Shown here: in pieces, positions 25,101-36,057 of the stretch | Layout of the letters: every line of letters starts with the position of its first letter | Numbering within the stretch: position 1 is the first letter of the stretch | Assembly: GCF_010015445.1 (NCBI RefSeq) | Contig: NC_053133.1 | Coordinates: forward strand, 26,270,582-26,334,581 | DNA length: 64,000 bases | From: Perca fluviatilis | Taxonomy: Eukaryota > Chordata > Actinopteri > Perciformes > Percidae | Reading direction: 5' to 3' | The notes under the pieces: model-generated | Seen by the model: the letters and a program-made list of their open reading frames with translations, nothing else | Databases searched by the model: none | Told to the model about the DNA's origin: nothing | Program-made: the position numbers and the translations under genes

Positions 25101-28100
25101 CTCTGTTTGTCTCAGTTTACGTGCAAACGTGCAAACGAAGATCTCAAAAATCTCCACTCTGGCCGGAGTTTTTAGAAAGACTCGTTTTCAGAGGCAAATT
25201 CTCCGTTTGCGTGTAAACGAAGGGCACAAACGAAAGTAAATGTCTCCGGTTTTCAAAATAACCATGTACGTGTAAACAGGGCCTTCATCATGTGTATGTT
25301 GCTTCCTGTCAGAAAACTTATGTCATCCTGTTGGGTTCAGGTGCTTGGAGTTTCTGTTTTCTAAAGTTCTACGTACATTCTAAACCCTCTTTAGCTCTGA
25401 ATACTTTAGTAAAAATAGTAATTGTTTACTTTACCTTACACATTGTTTTTTGTTTCCTTTGTAAACCGGGTGATTTTATGACTTGTCTGTAATATTTTGC
25501 TACTTTGTGAAGAACTCTATAAATAAAGGATTTTTATAATTATTGTATTCTAAAGTTACATTATTTATTCTTTTTTCAGATTGACTTACTGCGAGCTGTC
25601 CGATATCAGCTTTGCGTATCTAACCTCAGCTCTGAAGGCCAACCCCTCCCATCTAAGAGAGCTGGAACTGACAGGAAACAGGCTGCATGATTTAGGAGTA
25701 AAGCAGCTGTGTCATTTTCTGGAGAGTCCACTCTGTAGACTGGAGACTCTGAGGTCAGTTCACTGACTCTGTTACTATTATAGTTTGTATATGTTATTTT
25801 ACTGTTATTAACAATTGAACCTAATTAATGTACAAACATAAATTACATCCATAAAGTTGTAAATTTCCTTTTGTTAATTATTTTCCTGTTTCTTGTCTAA
25901 ATTTACTTCAGTCTAAATTGAAAATACTGGAGAGAGACGCCCCCCACCCTCCTGCCCAGACTCGAAGTTCACAGGGGTTGAGAAAGCTGAATGCAATGTC
26001 CCACAATTTCAATGTTAGCTAAATGCTAGTCTCGCATTGCCAAACACTACCACAGAGCAGCGGAGTCGCTAGATACTGCCATGTTGACAGTTATAAAAGC
26101 CTGTGCTCTTGTGGAGCTCTCTACACGACTGACAGCTGTCAACATTTGTTGGCTTAATGTTACTGCAAAAAACGCTAAAAAGACAGCGATCTCACGGTCC
26201 ATGTACCCGACAGACAGCAACCCTTTCTCAGCTTAACGTTACTGCAACAACTGCTTAAAAGACAGATCTTCTGTACCCGACTAACACCAACCTTTTCTTG
26301 GCTAAACTTTACTGCAACAGACGCTAAAAAGAAGCCAACCTCGTGGTAGTCTCTACTAGGGATGCACGATATTGGATTTTGGCCGATATTCGATATCCTG
26401 ATATTTTCAAACTCATTTTGGCCGATGCCGATACCGATACGGATGTATATACACATTTTTCCCCTGATATACTGTTCACTTTGATTCTACTGAAGAGAAA
26501 TCCAAATATCTCTCCTGTACTACCTTTACCTTATTACAGTCATGTGTTGCAGATAAGGCAATACACAGGACCAACAACATTTGATTCTACCATAAATGTA
26601 TCATTTTACAAATGTAGACAGACATTCACCCCTGAAAAATAGTTAAATTATTTAACTTGGAGGAGAATAAATTATATGCCAGTGCCACATTTTATTTTTA
26701 AGTTCAGACTTCAAACTTCAGTCCTTAGGAGTAAAATAAATAAAAATAAATTTTCAAATAAAAAATGTAACTCATCTCCTACTTTAACAGGTCTGCCAAA
26801 TGCCTTACATCAGAGGAAACGCTAAACAGCCGGGAATCAGAAAAGTATTGCCGGCTAGGCATAGCCTGGGCATAGCATACCGTGGCTCCACCACGCTCAA
26901 CGGCTGGTTATCAAGAGCAATACATTCAAAATTCAACTTTTACCTTTGGGTGGCCGCTGCTGTATTTTCTAGCTTTGTCAAAGGATTGAAGTAGAGGCTG
27001 CTGATGGGTTTTTGTCGGCGTTTTTTCTTCTTACTTTTCTCGGGGCTGCTCAGGATGACGGCTCTTGAGATACGTAATCATATTTGTAGTGTGGAACACG
27101 CCTCCTCGCATCACTTCTCCTTTACAAGTACTGCATATAGTAAGTTTGTTATCTGTTTTACATTCGAAATACCTCCACACAGCCGACATGTTGGAAGTTT
27201 AAGTTGCTGGCGCTCATGCTACGTTCATGGTCGTCATGTGCGCATAGTAAACAAGACACCCTATCGGCATGGCTCATCGGCAGAAATATTCATATCTGCC
27301 GATGATGACCATTTTAAGCTTTTATCGGCCGATACCAATGTCGTGCCGATATCATCGTGCATCCCTAGTCTCTACCCAGGTCACAGTCACCATTTGTTGG
27401 CTACAACCGCTGAACAGAAGCAGGGGAAGAATTTCGGCAGGGGAGGATTTTCGATAATACTTTGCAGTCCCTGTGATATGTAAAAATGAAATAAACATTT
27501 GCCTTTCTTCCATTTAGAATATAACTTTGTCTAAGTTTATGTGTATATGAATAAAAATATTTGTTGTTGCATAATCTACAAAATAATTTACTAAAAGCAG
27601 TTTGTCTATACACTACTACATCACATATTATGGTTGCGGGAATCATCTTACTGTCCAACATATCATAACCTTGAAGCTGGTGATGGTAGCCACAAGAATT
27701 TTCCATAACGTATCATACCATAAATTGCGGGCAACCAGTAGAGAATGTAAGTTGTTTCCCAATTCAACAATTCAGGCTACACTGTTGTTTTGCCAAAGTT
27801 AAATTGGCATGATGTCACCATGACGACTAAAAACATTCCCCATTTTGTTGTGTCCTCATCGAATTACAACGGCAAACAGTTCAATGATCCTTCTATCCAT
27901 TTTATTTCTATGACAACTATACACGGGCCAAAATAAAAGCAGACACTCATCCCATAATGGAAAATTTAGAAGGAGAAAATACTGGCTTTAGCATTGCTGT
28001 CAGAGGAGATAGTATTTCAACTTAGCATATTTCCTTAATATCTGGTGACATATTGCTTTGGTTTCTGTTAATTTCAATGTGTTCTGTTGTGTCTGAGCAT

Positions 28101-31100
28101 TACTTTTGATCCTTCAGAACACACAGTTTAAAGGGTAAATAGTGATCCTCTAATCACAGACTTGACTGAAATCAGCAGCATGTTAATCATCTGTGTTGAC
28201 ATGAATATGTGTATGAATTTTCTGGTTTATTTATTCTTTTTTAGATTGTGGAGCTGCAGTGTGTCAGAGATTGGCTGTGCTTCTCTGGCCTCAGCTCTGA
28301 AGTCCAACCCTTCCCATCTGAGAGAGCTGGAGCTGAGTAACAACAAGCTGCAGGATTCAGGAGTGAAGCTGCTGTCTGATCTTCTGGAGAATCCAGACTG
28401 TAGACTGAAAGCTCTTAGGTCAGACACCATTTTTTTACTTCTGTGCTGAGATTAATATGATGTGAAAGTTGTAGTGACACTAAACTGCATTTTAACAGTA
28501 TTAACAGTATTGTAATGCTTAAGTTTTCTTCTTCAGTGGTTAAGTCCATTGGCTGTGGCGGAGCAATACTGAGCTGCACATATAAAACCTTAATATAACA
28601 AGAAAAATCCTATGCTGAATAATTTACTATGAAGTTCCTAAATACTTGATTTTCATCTGATATTCCTTATAATTTTTTAAATAAATGATGATTAAAAAAA
28701 CAAAAATACTCTGAACATATATAAATAATCTCTATTTTAACTATCGGAAAATATCAAATATATTCAGTATAATTATCTTTTTCCAACATTTTTAAGAAGC
28801 TACATTATGCTGATGATACTTACTGAAGAATGAAGATGCTTTATTCCTAAAAGAAATATGGTAAATGTCTTTTGTTCACATTTCTCCTAACATATTTGTT
28901 ATCTTTGTAAACTTTGGGATTTATAGTTGAATCTTAAATCAATATCTGTTGGTTTGTATTTGTGTTTGGCTGCACAACAAGAGTTTGTATAGCTTGCCAC
29001 TGGTGAAGCTGTCAGAGGTTTAGAGGTAAAGTCACTGCACTTGTCTTTATTGAAGTAGCAGCATGCTGTCATTAATATTATTGAAGGCTATTTTTCACTT
29101 TTTGTATTTTACAGTTTTTAACCTGCATCCTGTTGGTTTCAGGTGTTTTGAGTTTCCTTTTTCAAAACTTCTACAATCTAAACCTTCTTCAGCTCTGAAC
29201 AGATTATTAAACATTGAATGATTTCATACAGGAACACTGTCTTCTAAAGTTACATCATGTATTCTTTATTCAGATTGAGGGGCTGTGGTTTGTCAGATAT
29301 CAGCTGTTCTTATCTGACCTCAGCGCTGAACTCCAACCCCTCCCATCTGAGAGAGCTGGAGCTGGGCTCCAACAAGCTGCAGGATTCAGGAGTGAAGCAA
29401 CTGTGTGGTTTTCTGGAGGGTCCATCTTGTAGACTGGAGTGTCTGAGGTCAGTTTACTGACTCTCTGTTACTATTATAGATCTTATATGTTAATTAACAA
29501 TAGAATCCAATTTTTGTACAAACATAACCTACATCCATAAAGTTTAAAAAAGATAAAAATGTCCTTTTGTTCATATTTTCATGTTTCTTGTACTAAATTT
29601 AGTCTCCAGTCACAAAATACTTGTGTTTGTTACAGAAACTGTAGAAAATGTCCACTGTTAGTTGTTAAAGTAAATTAATGTTTATTGTGGTGGGTTTATC
29701 TAGTAGCAGTTATTCTAAATCAAGGAAATTTCAGGGAGACCGGATGTTGCAATGATGTTTATTCTATTAAAAAAATTGAGTTAGTCTGCAGAGCAACTTC
29801 TTCAATCATCATACATTAGTTTTATACATTGGGAAGATGGACCTTTTTTGTCTAAAATCTGAGATCACATTTTTATCCACATAATTTCTTCTTTATTCAG
29901 ATTGTGGGAGTGCAGTTTGTCAGCGATCAGCTGTGCTTCTCTGGCCTCAGCTCTGAAGTCCAACCCCTCCCATCTGAGGGAGCTGGACCTGGGCGACAAC
30001 AAGTTGAAGGATTCAGAAGTGAAGCTGCTGTCTGATCTAAAGGAGAGTCCAAACTGTAGACTGGAGACTCTGGAGTAAGTACAGGGTTGGAGTCAGTCCA
30101 TTTTGGTTTCAGTAGTGTTTAACTGAACACAGTTGGTATCACAGCAGAGATCTAGTATTTCCTGTAAACCTCCAACCTTCTCAGTGAAGCTTTGAGAGAA
30201 GAATGGTGACAGGCTTCAGGATTGGACAGAGAGAAAGAGAATAGTCAGCCAATCATGTGATCATGTGTTTGAGTTGATGTGAAGATGACTGTTGTTGTTG
30301 TGTTCATGTCTGCAGGAAATAAATCTGGATTACAGCTGACAGCATCACAACGTGTACAGAGACATCAAACTGTGCTACCATCAAATCTGATCTCAAAGTG
30401 TTTGTTCTCTCATTTCAATACTAAACAACTGATCAGTTCATCTTTGTCACAGCTCCGACATCAGTCTGACTGAAGCCTGCAAATCACTGGCTCTAATTTA
30501 ATAGAAAAGTATTACATTTAGTAACCATGTGGTCTTTATATAGACTAGAAGCTCTGCTGAAGTCCAGTAAACACAGCTGAGGTTTTACTGTTCAGTCTTT
30601 GTAATGTCAGAGCTGTAATATAATATATACTGTACATCTGTCCTTCTGCCATTTGTTTTATCCAAATATTTTCCTACAGACTCTATATTTACTTATTTTT
30701 CATGTAATATTTAAAAGTACAATAAAGATTCAGATGTTTTTTGCAGCTTTGAACCCAACAGCAGTATAGTTATTATTAAAGTGAGCAGTGAACATCTCTC
30801 TGTTTCTGCAGAAATGATGTGTTCAGGACTCTCAGTAGTTTATTTCCACTGTGAACTTAAGTGAAATCTGCAGAGCCAACAGACTTGATGCCCAAAGTCT
30901 CTGTAGGTCTGTGAGCTTCACTTCAACATGTTAACATGAGAGCTGAAAAGAAGCAGGCTACACTACACAGCCGCTCCACTTGTGGTCTGAACAGGACCGA
31001 AGTCCTTACTGGTCTTTATACTGGATGTGCTGTATCACTGACAGACAGCTGATGAACGGAGTCTCCTTAAAAATCGCATTTATCATTTCTGTTGTCTTTT

Positions 31101-31118
31101 CTCAACAGATGGAAGTGA
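16045..31118 (+). CDS. NLRC3-like gene B (FISNA-NACHT-LRR), complete
   Basis: Predicted coding exons: 16045-16172, 17356-17502, 18250-18396, 19900-19997, 20295-22122, 22731-22907, 25580-25753, 28245-28418, 29274-29447, 29901-30074 and 31109-31118. Their lengths sum to 3,231 nt, exactly 1,077 codons including the stop, with consistent phase at every junction and no internal stop. Domain order: acidic repeated N-terminal peptides, FISNA, NACHT with Walker A GVAGVGKT and Walker B FIFDGLDE, winged-helix/NAD region, then five LRR modules. As a fish NLR-C member it is expected to be a cytosolic immune sensor or regulator; ligand unknown. No PYD, CARD or RING is visible. Use of all three start exons in one transcript is an inference. 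Confidence 0.85.
17356..17502 (+). CDS. Start exon copy 2 of gene B (147 nt)
   Basis: Nearly identical to copy 1 with the same acceptor, ATG (17375) and donor; begins [13 protein letters not shown]. If joined after copy 1, the 19 bases before the ATG translate as a linker LTSDQK without a stop. Confidence 0.8.
18250..18396 (+). CDS. Start exon copy 3 of gene B (147 nt)
   Basis: Third copy: ATG at 18269, begins [13 protein letters not shown]; a late N-to-K change gives [12 protein letters not shown]. Donor GTAAGA at 18397. Phase joins exactly to exon 19900. Confidence 0.8.
18628..18665 (+). mobile_element. SINE head fragment (tRNA-derived)
   Basis: GTTTCAGTGGGTAGAGCAGG resembles an RNA polymerase III A-box from a tRNA-derived SINE; the rest of a tRNA is absent, so this is not a tRNA gene. 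Confidence 0.5.
18977..19488. mobile_element. TTAA-flanked MITE in gene B intron
   Basis: TTAA at 18973-18976 and 19489-19492; inverted ends GCCCCAAACGTCGCCTTCCA and its near complement. An inner pair (CACTGCCCGATGTGAGTCGA) is also inverted, so most of the 512 bp folds back. Non-coding. Confidence 0.75.
19900..19997 (+). CDS. Exon 4 of gene B (98 nt)
   Basis: Acceptor CTTCACAG ends at 19899, donor GTAAGT at 19998. Reads [19 protein letters not shown] in phase with the upstream start exons. The genomic frame happens to stay open through the following intron, which gives a misleading single-exon frame from 19820 to 22126; the strong donor and the acceptor before 20295 argue for splicing. ATG at 19910 could also serve as an alternative start. 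Confidence 0.7.
20295..22122 (+). CDS. FISNA-NACHT exon of gene B (1,828 nt)
   Basis: Acceptor TTTTCTCTTTTGCTAG ends at 20294; donor GTAAGT at 22123. Order: FISNA region with [13 protein letters not shown] and a [16 protein letters not shown] linker; NACHT with Walker A GVAGVGKT (20573-20596), Walker B FIFDGLDE (about 20791-20814), the [13 protein letters not shown] sensor segment, and [16 protein letters not shown]; then winged-helix and superhelical segments ([35 protein letters not shown]). All residues expected for ATP binding are present. The N-terminal FISNA stretch ([11 protein letters not shown]) is divergent from the usual family pattern. Size is normal for the family's large exon. 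Confidence 0.92.
22123..22730 (+). other. Gene B intron, no gene seen
   Basis: Intron between NACHT and the first LRR exon. AT-rich, ends in a TTTTATCACAG acceptor. Nothing else supported. Confidence 0.6.
22731..22907 (+). CDS. LRR exon 1 of gene B (177 nt)
   Basis: AG at 22729-22730 and GT at 22908. Begins [10 protein letters not shown]. It has one extra codon near [16 protein letters not shown] relative to later LRR exons, as is usual for the first LRR after NACHT in these genes. Confidence 0.85.
22908..24817. repeat. Gene B intron, copy 1 of a duplicated repeat block
   Basis: Contains blocks that recur in the next intron. About 23246-23340 (GAAGAATTTCGGCAGGGG) matches about 27375-27450. 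About 24581-24663 (GTATTTCATCTTAGCATGTT) matches about 27971-28055. This indicates that intron plus LRR exon were duplicated together. Other contents unassigned. Confidence 0.55.
24818..25285. mobile_element. MITE with ACGTTTACACGT ends, includes (TC)n
   Basis: Left end GCTACGTTTACACGTG, right end ACGTGTAAACAGGGCC, near-inverted; internal (TC)n at about 25060-25088. Class unknown. Non-coding. Confidence 0.5.
25580..25753 (+). CDS. LRR exon 2 of gene B (174 nt)
   Basis: AG at 25578-25579, GT at 25754. Begins L-T-Y-C-E-L-S-D; contains [20 protein letters not shown] and CRLETLR. In phase with neighbours. Confidence 0.87.
25754..28244. repeat. Gene B intron, copy 2 of the duplicated repeat block
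   Basis: Carries the second copies of the blocks described for 22908-24817, plus three near-repeats of an AACGCTAAAAAG / CTGTACCCGAC pattern at 26165-26340, and a complete hAT-type element inserted at 26357. The part just before the next exon (28100-28200) resembles the sequence upstream of gene A's exon at 4502. Confidence 0.55.
26357..27367. mobile_element. hAT-type non-autonomous element (1,011 bp)
   Basis: Inverted ends TAGGGATGCACGATAT and its complement; perfect 8-bp target duplication GTCTCTAC at 26349-26356 and 27368-27375. Interior has GCCGATACCGATAC-like words and open frames without a transposase signature. It interrupts the repeat whose uninterrupted relative is at about 23240-23290. 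Confidence 0.88.
28245..28418 (+). CDS. LRR exon 3 of gene B (174 nt)
   Basis: AG at 28243-28244, GT at 28419. Begins L-W-S-C-S-V-S-E; contains [19 protein letters not shown]. Closest to gene A's exon at 213 in sequence and flanks. Confidence 0.87.
28419..29273 (+). other. Gene B intron, no gene seen
   Basis: AT-rich intron. Contains CCTGTTGGTTTCAGGTGTTT, also seen in gene A introns (about 1130 and 25330), as shared flanking sequence of LRR exons. No element boundaries visible. Confidence 0.5.
29274..29447 (+). CDS. LRR exon 4 of gene B (174 nt)
   Basis: AG at 29272-29273, GT at 29448. Begins L-R-G-C-G-L-S-D; contains [19 protein letters not shown] and CRLECLR. In phase. Confidence 0.87.
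29901..30074 (+). CDS. LRR exon 5 of gene B (174 nt)
   Basis: AG at 29899-29900; donor GTAAGT at 30075. Begins L-W-E-C-S-L-S-A; contains [19 protein letters not shown] and CRLETLE. It has no early methionine, so it is visible only by splice sites and homology. Confidence 0.85.
30075..31108 (+). other. Last intron of gene B
   Basis: Two zones match gene A: about 30160-30420 resembles 1470-1760, and about 30600-31100 resembles 4900-5350. Because these zones are far apart in gene A, the two genes differ by unequal exchange or loss of exon blocks. Confidence 0.55.
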
Positions 31119-31350
31119 TCTCAGTGATTTAAAAGTTGGATGTGTTGAGACACAATGTGGAGTCCACCATCCTCCCTGTGTGTTCCTCTGGATCTGACAG
31201 AGTATCATCAGTGTATCTGGACTGCTCTGCTGTTGCTCTGTCCTTCTACACAGTCTCTGCAGACACACTGAAACTCCTCCACTCCTTCTGCTCCACACTC
31301 AACCACCTCCTCCTCCTGGACCTGGGTTTCAGTTCCTTTTTATTCATTCA
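31109..31350 (+). CDS. Terminal exon of gene B: stop, then B30.2 remnant
   Basis: Acceptor CTTTTCTCAACAG ends at 31108. In phase the exon reads E-W-K-stop (TGA 31116-31118). Beyond the stop, about 31190-31335 in another frame retains the C-terminal half of a PRY-SPRY domain: SVYLDCSAVALSFYTVSADT followed by a LLHSFCSTLNH-like strand. Family knowledge: many fish NLR-C genes end in a B30.2 exon. Here it appears to have become 3' UTR. Confidence 0.65.
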
Positions 31351-33768
31351 GATATTCTGAACTCAAAGTGCCCCTGCAGATTAGTTCTGTAGATTACAAC
31401 AGCTGTAAATTAACACATTTAAATGGATATTTCTGCTTTGCTTTCTGTTGCAGCTACACCCTTTGGAACAATGCTGTATTGCAGCAAATTATCACATATT
31501 TCTAGATAACAATGGAAGTTGATATTGCATGTATGAAGTTACCTTATTACCACCAATACCAGCCATTTCTTATATTATAACATATATACACATATCTGCT
31601 TGTAACAAACAGCACCTTAATGTTTTATTTTGTATATATTGTTTCATGTGAACAGATTAACATGTATACAAAACGATTACAATTTCACACAGGAAAATAA
31701 TCCTGACTATTTAATTTTTTAGCACGGGCTCTGGCTTGCAGAAAAGCTCAGAATCAGGCTTGCTGCACAGCACAGTCTCAGGGCTGCTGGACAGCTCGGG
31801 CTCGCTGGGCAGCACAGGCTCTGGACTGATGAATAGTGAGGACTCTGGGCTGAGTAGAGGTTGAAGCGGGCGACGGGAGGCATGTCGTCCTTTTCCCCGT
31901 CTGCGCCCTCCACGGGTCCCAGGGAATATGGTCAGGCAGGTACCCTCAAAGGACTGCTGGTGGTCCGGTGTGCGGGCAAAACAGGTTGCAGTTGAGTTGA
32001 CAGACAGGATGTTAGGGTCACACTGTTTGTAGCTGTACTGGACTTTTCCCTTCCAGCTAAAAGGCTGGCTGCTTTGGCCTCCTCAGTCTTTCTAGCACAC
32101 ATAGCTAAATATTGGAACAAAGTCATATAAGTCTGGCTCTCCTCCAGGTAGAGAAACTTCATCACTAGGAGAAGCAGGCAAAGGGGCAGGTGGGGTCTAA
32201 AACAGAGAACCTGTAGCCACAATGCTAGCTGGCTCAGAATCTGATGAGGAACTGGTACTTGACTGAGTGAAGCATTGGTGGAGCTAACAGGCTTGGCTGA
32301 ACACAACTCATTAGCAGGTGGAGGAGTGGGAGTGAAAATAAAGTGTATAGCCCAGTGAAGAACAGAGTCCTTTAACCAAGGTTTTTCCGAAACCTTCACA
32401 CAAGCACACGACAGAATTGCCTCCTTCAGACAATCACTGTCAGTCTCCTCCCAAATGTTTGAAGTTCCACCAGGTCACAAATCAAGTCCATCTGACATAG
32501 CGTGTGCAGGCTCCATGTCCAGATCGGTTTGGAGCAGCAAACTGTAGGAAAAGAAAAGAAAAAGAAACTGGGAACACCCGAAAAATAAGCCTCTCTGCTG
32601 GGTCCAATGTGGTCAGGTCATTCTGTCAGGAGCTTCAGGGAATGTAGGAACCAAGTGCAGAGATAGCCAGACAATGTAGTGAGCTTGAATATTTAATTAA
32701 AGAATATCCATACAACAAAAGGTGTCCAGAAAACAGTAGTCAAGGTAATCCAAAAATGAAGTAGCAATCAAAGAAGACCAGGAACCACTGAGACAAACCG
32801 GGAACACTAACACACAGAACTCAGAAATAATGACCTGGCAACAGAGAAGTGAAACACAGAGACTAAATACAAGAGGTAACAAGCAAATAAGGAACCGGTG
32901 ATACAACAGGACGTCAAGGACTCACAGGAGACCAGCGACGAAGACGAAACCCCTCAGGAGGTCGAACAGGATGATGAAAGCTCAGCTGGGCCAGGGCCCT
33001 CCAACAAAATACGAGTGGCAGGAGTCGTTGTGGCACCGAACAAAGGCAATTCACCAATTTAACTAATCTTTTTTTTGTTTATTCACTTCACAGATACTTC
33101 TGGCTTCTGGTGACTAATTGATCAGCCTTGCATTTAACGACCGTCTTGGCCACACAGTGAGGAACTATGTGCATATGGTGTGTGCTGCCATTGAAAAGGT
33201 CATGATGCAGACATTTTAGCCCTGGCCGACTGCAGACTCACAGCATGGTGTGAAAAGACTTGTCATTACTGTTGACTGAAACCTTGTATATTTTTGTGTT
33301 GTGTGTATGTGTTTAGTTTTTTTTTTTTTTTAATGGTGTGAAGTATTGGTTTGGCCACTTCTTGTCAGCCCCCTCGTTTGCAAGTGTGAAAGTAACACCT
33401 ACATGGTCATGTTGTCAGTACACCAACAGTGAGGCAGTCTCTACAGCACATCCCCCCACAATAAGCTTAAACACTACAGTTGTAACACAGAAAAGATGTT
33501 ATTTTTTTCACTTTAACAATTGTCAAACACAATATTTAATAAATGGTTAAATTATTTATATATATATATATATAAATATATGCTGCAATCAACTGCTAAA
33601 TTAACTGTGATCAACTGCTGTGATCAACTTCTAAATTAACCATTTTACTGATACTTTTGTATTCCACTCTGTAATTGGAAGCTAGTTGGTCTAGCTTGCT
33701 AATGCTCGGACTGATCATTACTAGTTGTACTTTTGTTTATGTTATCTCAACACGTGCTACTATATTCC

Positions 33769-33770
<2 letters not shown>
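31351..33770. other. Intergenic degenerate sequence, possible retroelement debris
   Basis: About 31720-32400 has minus-strand frames with serine/proline-rich composition, and CAGCACAGGCTCTGG-type imperfect repeats near 31720-31860. About 32600-32960 resembles the non-coding end of a retroelement (CAAGTGCAGAGATAGCCAG). I cannot name the family and see no intact gene. (TA)n occurs at 33555-33573. Confidence 0.3.

Positions 33771-33837
<67 letters not shown>
33771..33837. repeat. (TA)n microsatellite, target of the Tc1 insertion
   Basis: About 67 bp of TA repeats abut the left end of the Tc1/mariner copy, consistent with insertion at TA. Confidence 0.85.
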
Positions 33838-33841
<4 letters not shown>

Positions 33842-35404
33842 TTTGCTCTTGAGAAGTATTCGCCCCTCTGAACGTTTCGACCTTTTGCCACATTTCAGGC
33901 CTCAAACATAAAGATATAAAACTGTAATTTTTTTGAAGAATCAACAACAAGTGGGTCCCAATTATGAAGTGGAACGAAATTCATTGGCTATTTCAAACTT
34001 TTTAACAAATAAAAACTGAAAAAGGTAGGCGTGCAAAAATTATTCCAGCCCCTTTACTTTCAGTGCAGCAAACTCTCCAGAAGTTCAGTGAGGATCTCTG
34101 AATGATCCAATGTTGACCTAAATGACTAATGATGATAAATAGAATCCAGCTGTGTGTAATCAAGTCTCCGTATAAAATGCACCTGCTCTGTGATAGTCTC
34201 AGAGGTCCGTTTAAAGCGCAAAGCATCATGAAGAACAAGGAACACACCAGGCAGGTCCGAGATACTGTTGTGGATAAGTTTAAAGCCGGATTTGGATACA
34301 AAAGATTTCCCAAGCTTTAAACATCCCAAGGACCACTGTGCAAGCGATAATATTGAAATGGAAGGAGTATCAGACCACTACAAATCTACGAAGACCCGGC
34401 CGTCCCTCTAAACTTTCAGCTCATACAATGAGAAGACTGATCAGAGATGCAGCCAAGAGGCCCATGATCACTCTGGATGAACTGCAGAGATCTACAGCTG
34501 AGGTGGGAGACTCTGTCCATAGGACAACAATCAGTCGTATACTGCACAAATCTGGCCTTTATGGAAGAGTGGCAAGAAAAAGCCATTTCTTAAAGATATC
34601 CATAAAAAGTGTCGTTTAAAGTTTGCCAAAAGCCACCTGGGAGACACACCAAACATGTGGAAGAAGGTGCTGTGGTCAGATGAAACCAAAATCGAACTTT
34701 TGGCAACAATGCAAAACGTTATGTTTGGCGTAAAGCAACACAGCTCATCACCCTGAACACACCATCCCCACTGTCAAACATGGTGGTGGCAGCATCATGG
34801 TTTGGGCCTGCTTTTCTTCAGCAGGGACAGGGAAGATGGTTAAAATTGATGGGAAGATGGATGGAGCCAAATACAGGACCATTCTGGAAGAAAACCTGAT
34901 GGAGTCTGCAAAAGACCTGAGACTGGGACGGAGATTTGTCTTCCGGCAAGACAATGATCCAAAACATAAAGCCAAAATCTACAATGGAATGGTTCACAAA
35001 TAAACATATCCAGGAGTTAGAATGGCCAAGTCAAAGTCCAGACCTGAATCCAATCGAGAATCTGTGGAAAGAACTGAAAACTGCTGTTCACAAACGCTCT
35101 CCATCCAACCTCACTGGGCTAGAGCTGTTGTGCATGCAAGGGGAAATGGGCAAAATGTCAGTCTCGATGTGCAAACCGATAGAGACATACCCCAAGCCGA
35201 CTTACAGCTGTAATCGGAGCAAAAGGTGGCGCTACAAAGTATTAACTTATGGGGCTGAATAATTTTGCACCCAATATTTCAGTTTTTTATTTGTTTAAAA
35301 GGTTTGAAATATCCATAAATTCCTGTTCCCACTCCATGATTGTGTCCCACTTGTTGTTGATCCTTCACAAAAATTTATATCCTTTTGTCTTGAGGTCTGA
35401 ACAT
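33838..35404 (+). mobile_element. Tc1/mariner element, right end truncated
   Basis: Left end CAGTTTGCTCTTGAGAAG next to (TA)n. Long inverted repeats of about 150-200 bp: CAACAACAAGTGGG near 33950 and its complement near 35350. The right repeat stops near 35404 and lacks about the outer 60 bp, where low-complexity sequence begins. The interior is a decayed transposase gene. Confidence 0.8.
34200..35160 (+). pseudogene. Tc1-type transposase pseudogene
   Basis: Fragments in several frames give a paired-type helix-turn-helix (RKTRQVRDTVV-like start, then TTTNLRRPGRPSKLS and RTTISRILHKSGLYGR) and the DD34E catalytic triad: first D in the VLWSDETK segment (about 34680), second in FRQDNDPKH (about 34945) and E in IENLWKELK (about 35060). 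Cut-and-paste transposases of this family use TA targets. Stops and frameshifts (for example after 34614, near 34690 and at 35001) inactivate it. Confidence 0.82.
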
Positions 35405-36024
35405 GAAAGAAAAGAAAAAAAGAAAAAAAAAGAAAAAAAAAAAGAAGAAAAAAGAAAGAAAAAAGAATGAAGAGAGAGAGAAAAGAAAAAAAGGGAGGAG
35501 GGGAGGAGGGACGTGGAGGGAGCGCCGGCGCGCTCGCGAGACGAACGCGTGAGCGGTGGAAAGGAGGGTGGGTCGCCGAGGGGATGCCGGAGAAGAAAAA
35601 AAGAAAGAGGCGCCGGCGCCGGCCGCCCGGCTGGCGCCGCGCCGGCAGTCGCATGGACACCCTATCCGAGAGACATGAAACATGACACATATATAAGACA
35701 TACATAACATGACATAGAAGGAGACATAGACATGAGACATAAAAAAAAAAAGAGAAAAAGAAGAAAGATAGAGAGATAGAGAGAGAGATGTATTATTTAT
35801 ATATATATATATATTATATATGTTATTATATATGTGTTTGTTGTTTTGTTGTTTTTCCTCTCTCTCTCTCTTCTCTCTCTTTCTTTTTGTTTCTTTCTTT
35901 TTTTGTTTTTTTGTGTGTTGTTGTGTTTTTGTTTGTTTGTTTTGTTTTTTGTTTTGTTGTTGTTTTGTTGTTTTGTTTTTGTTTGTTTTTGTGTTTGTTG
36001 TTTTTTTTGTTTTTTTTGTTTTTT

Positions 36025-36057
<33 letters not shown>

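Noticed and set aside
31719..32399. Minus-strand frames of 64 and 155 codons as a gene
   Set aside because: Low-complexity Ser/Pro/Leu composition, no recognisable domain, surrounded by retroelement-like debris; reported only as degenerate sequence.
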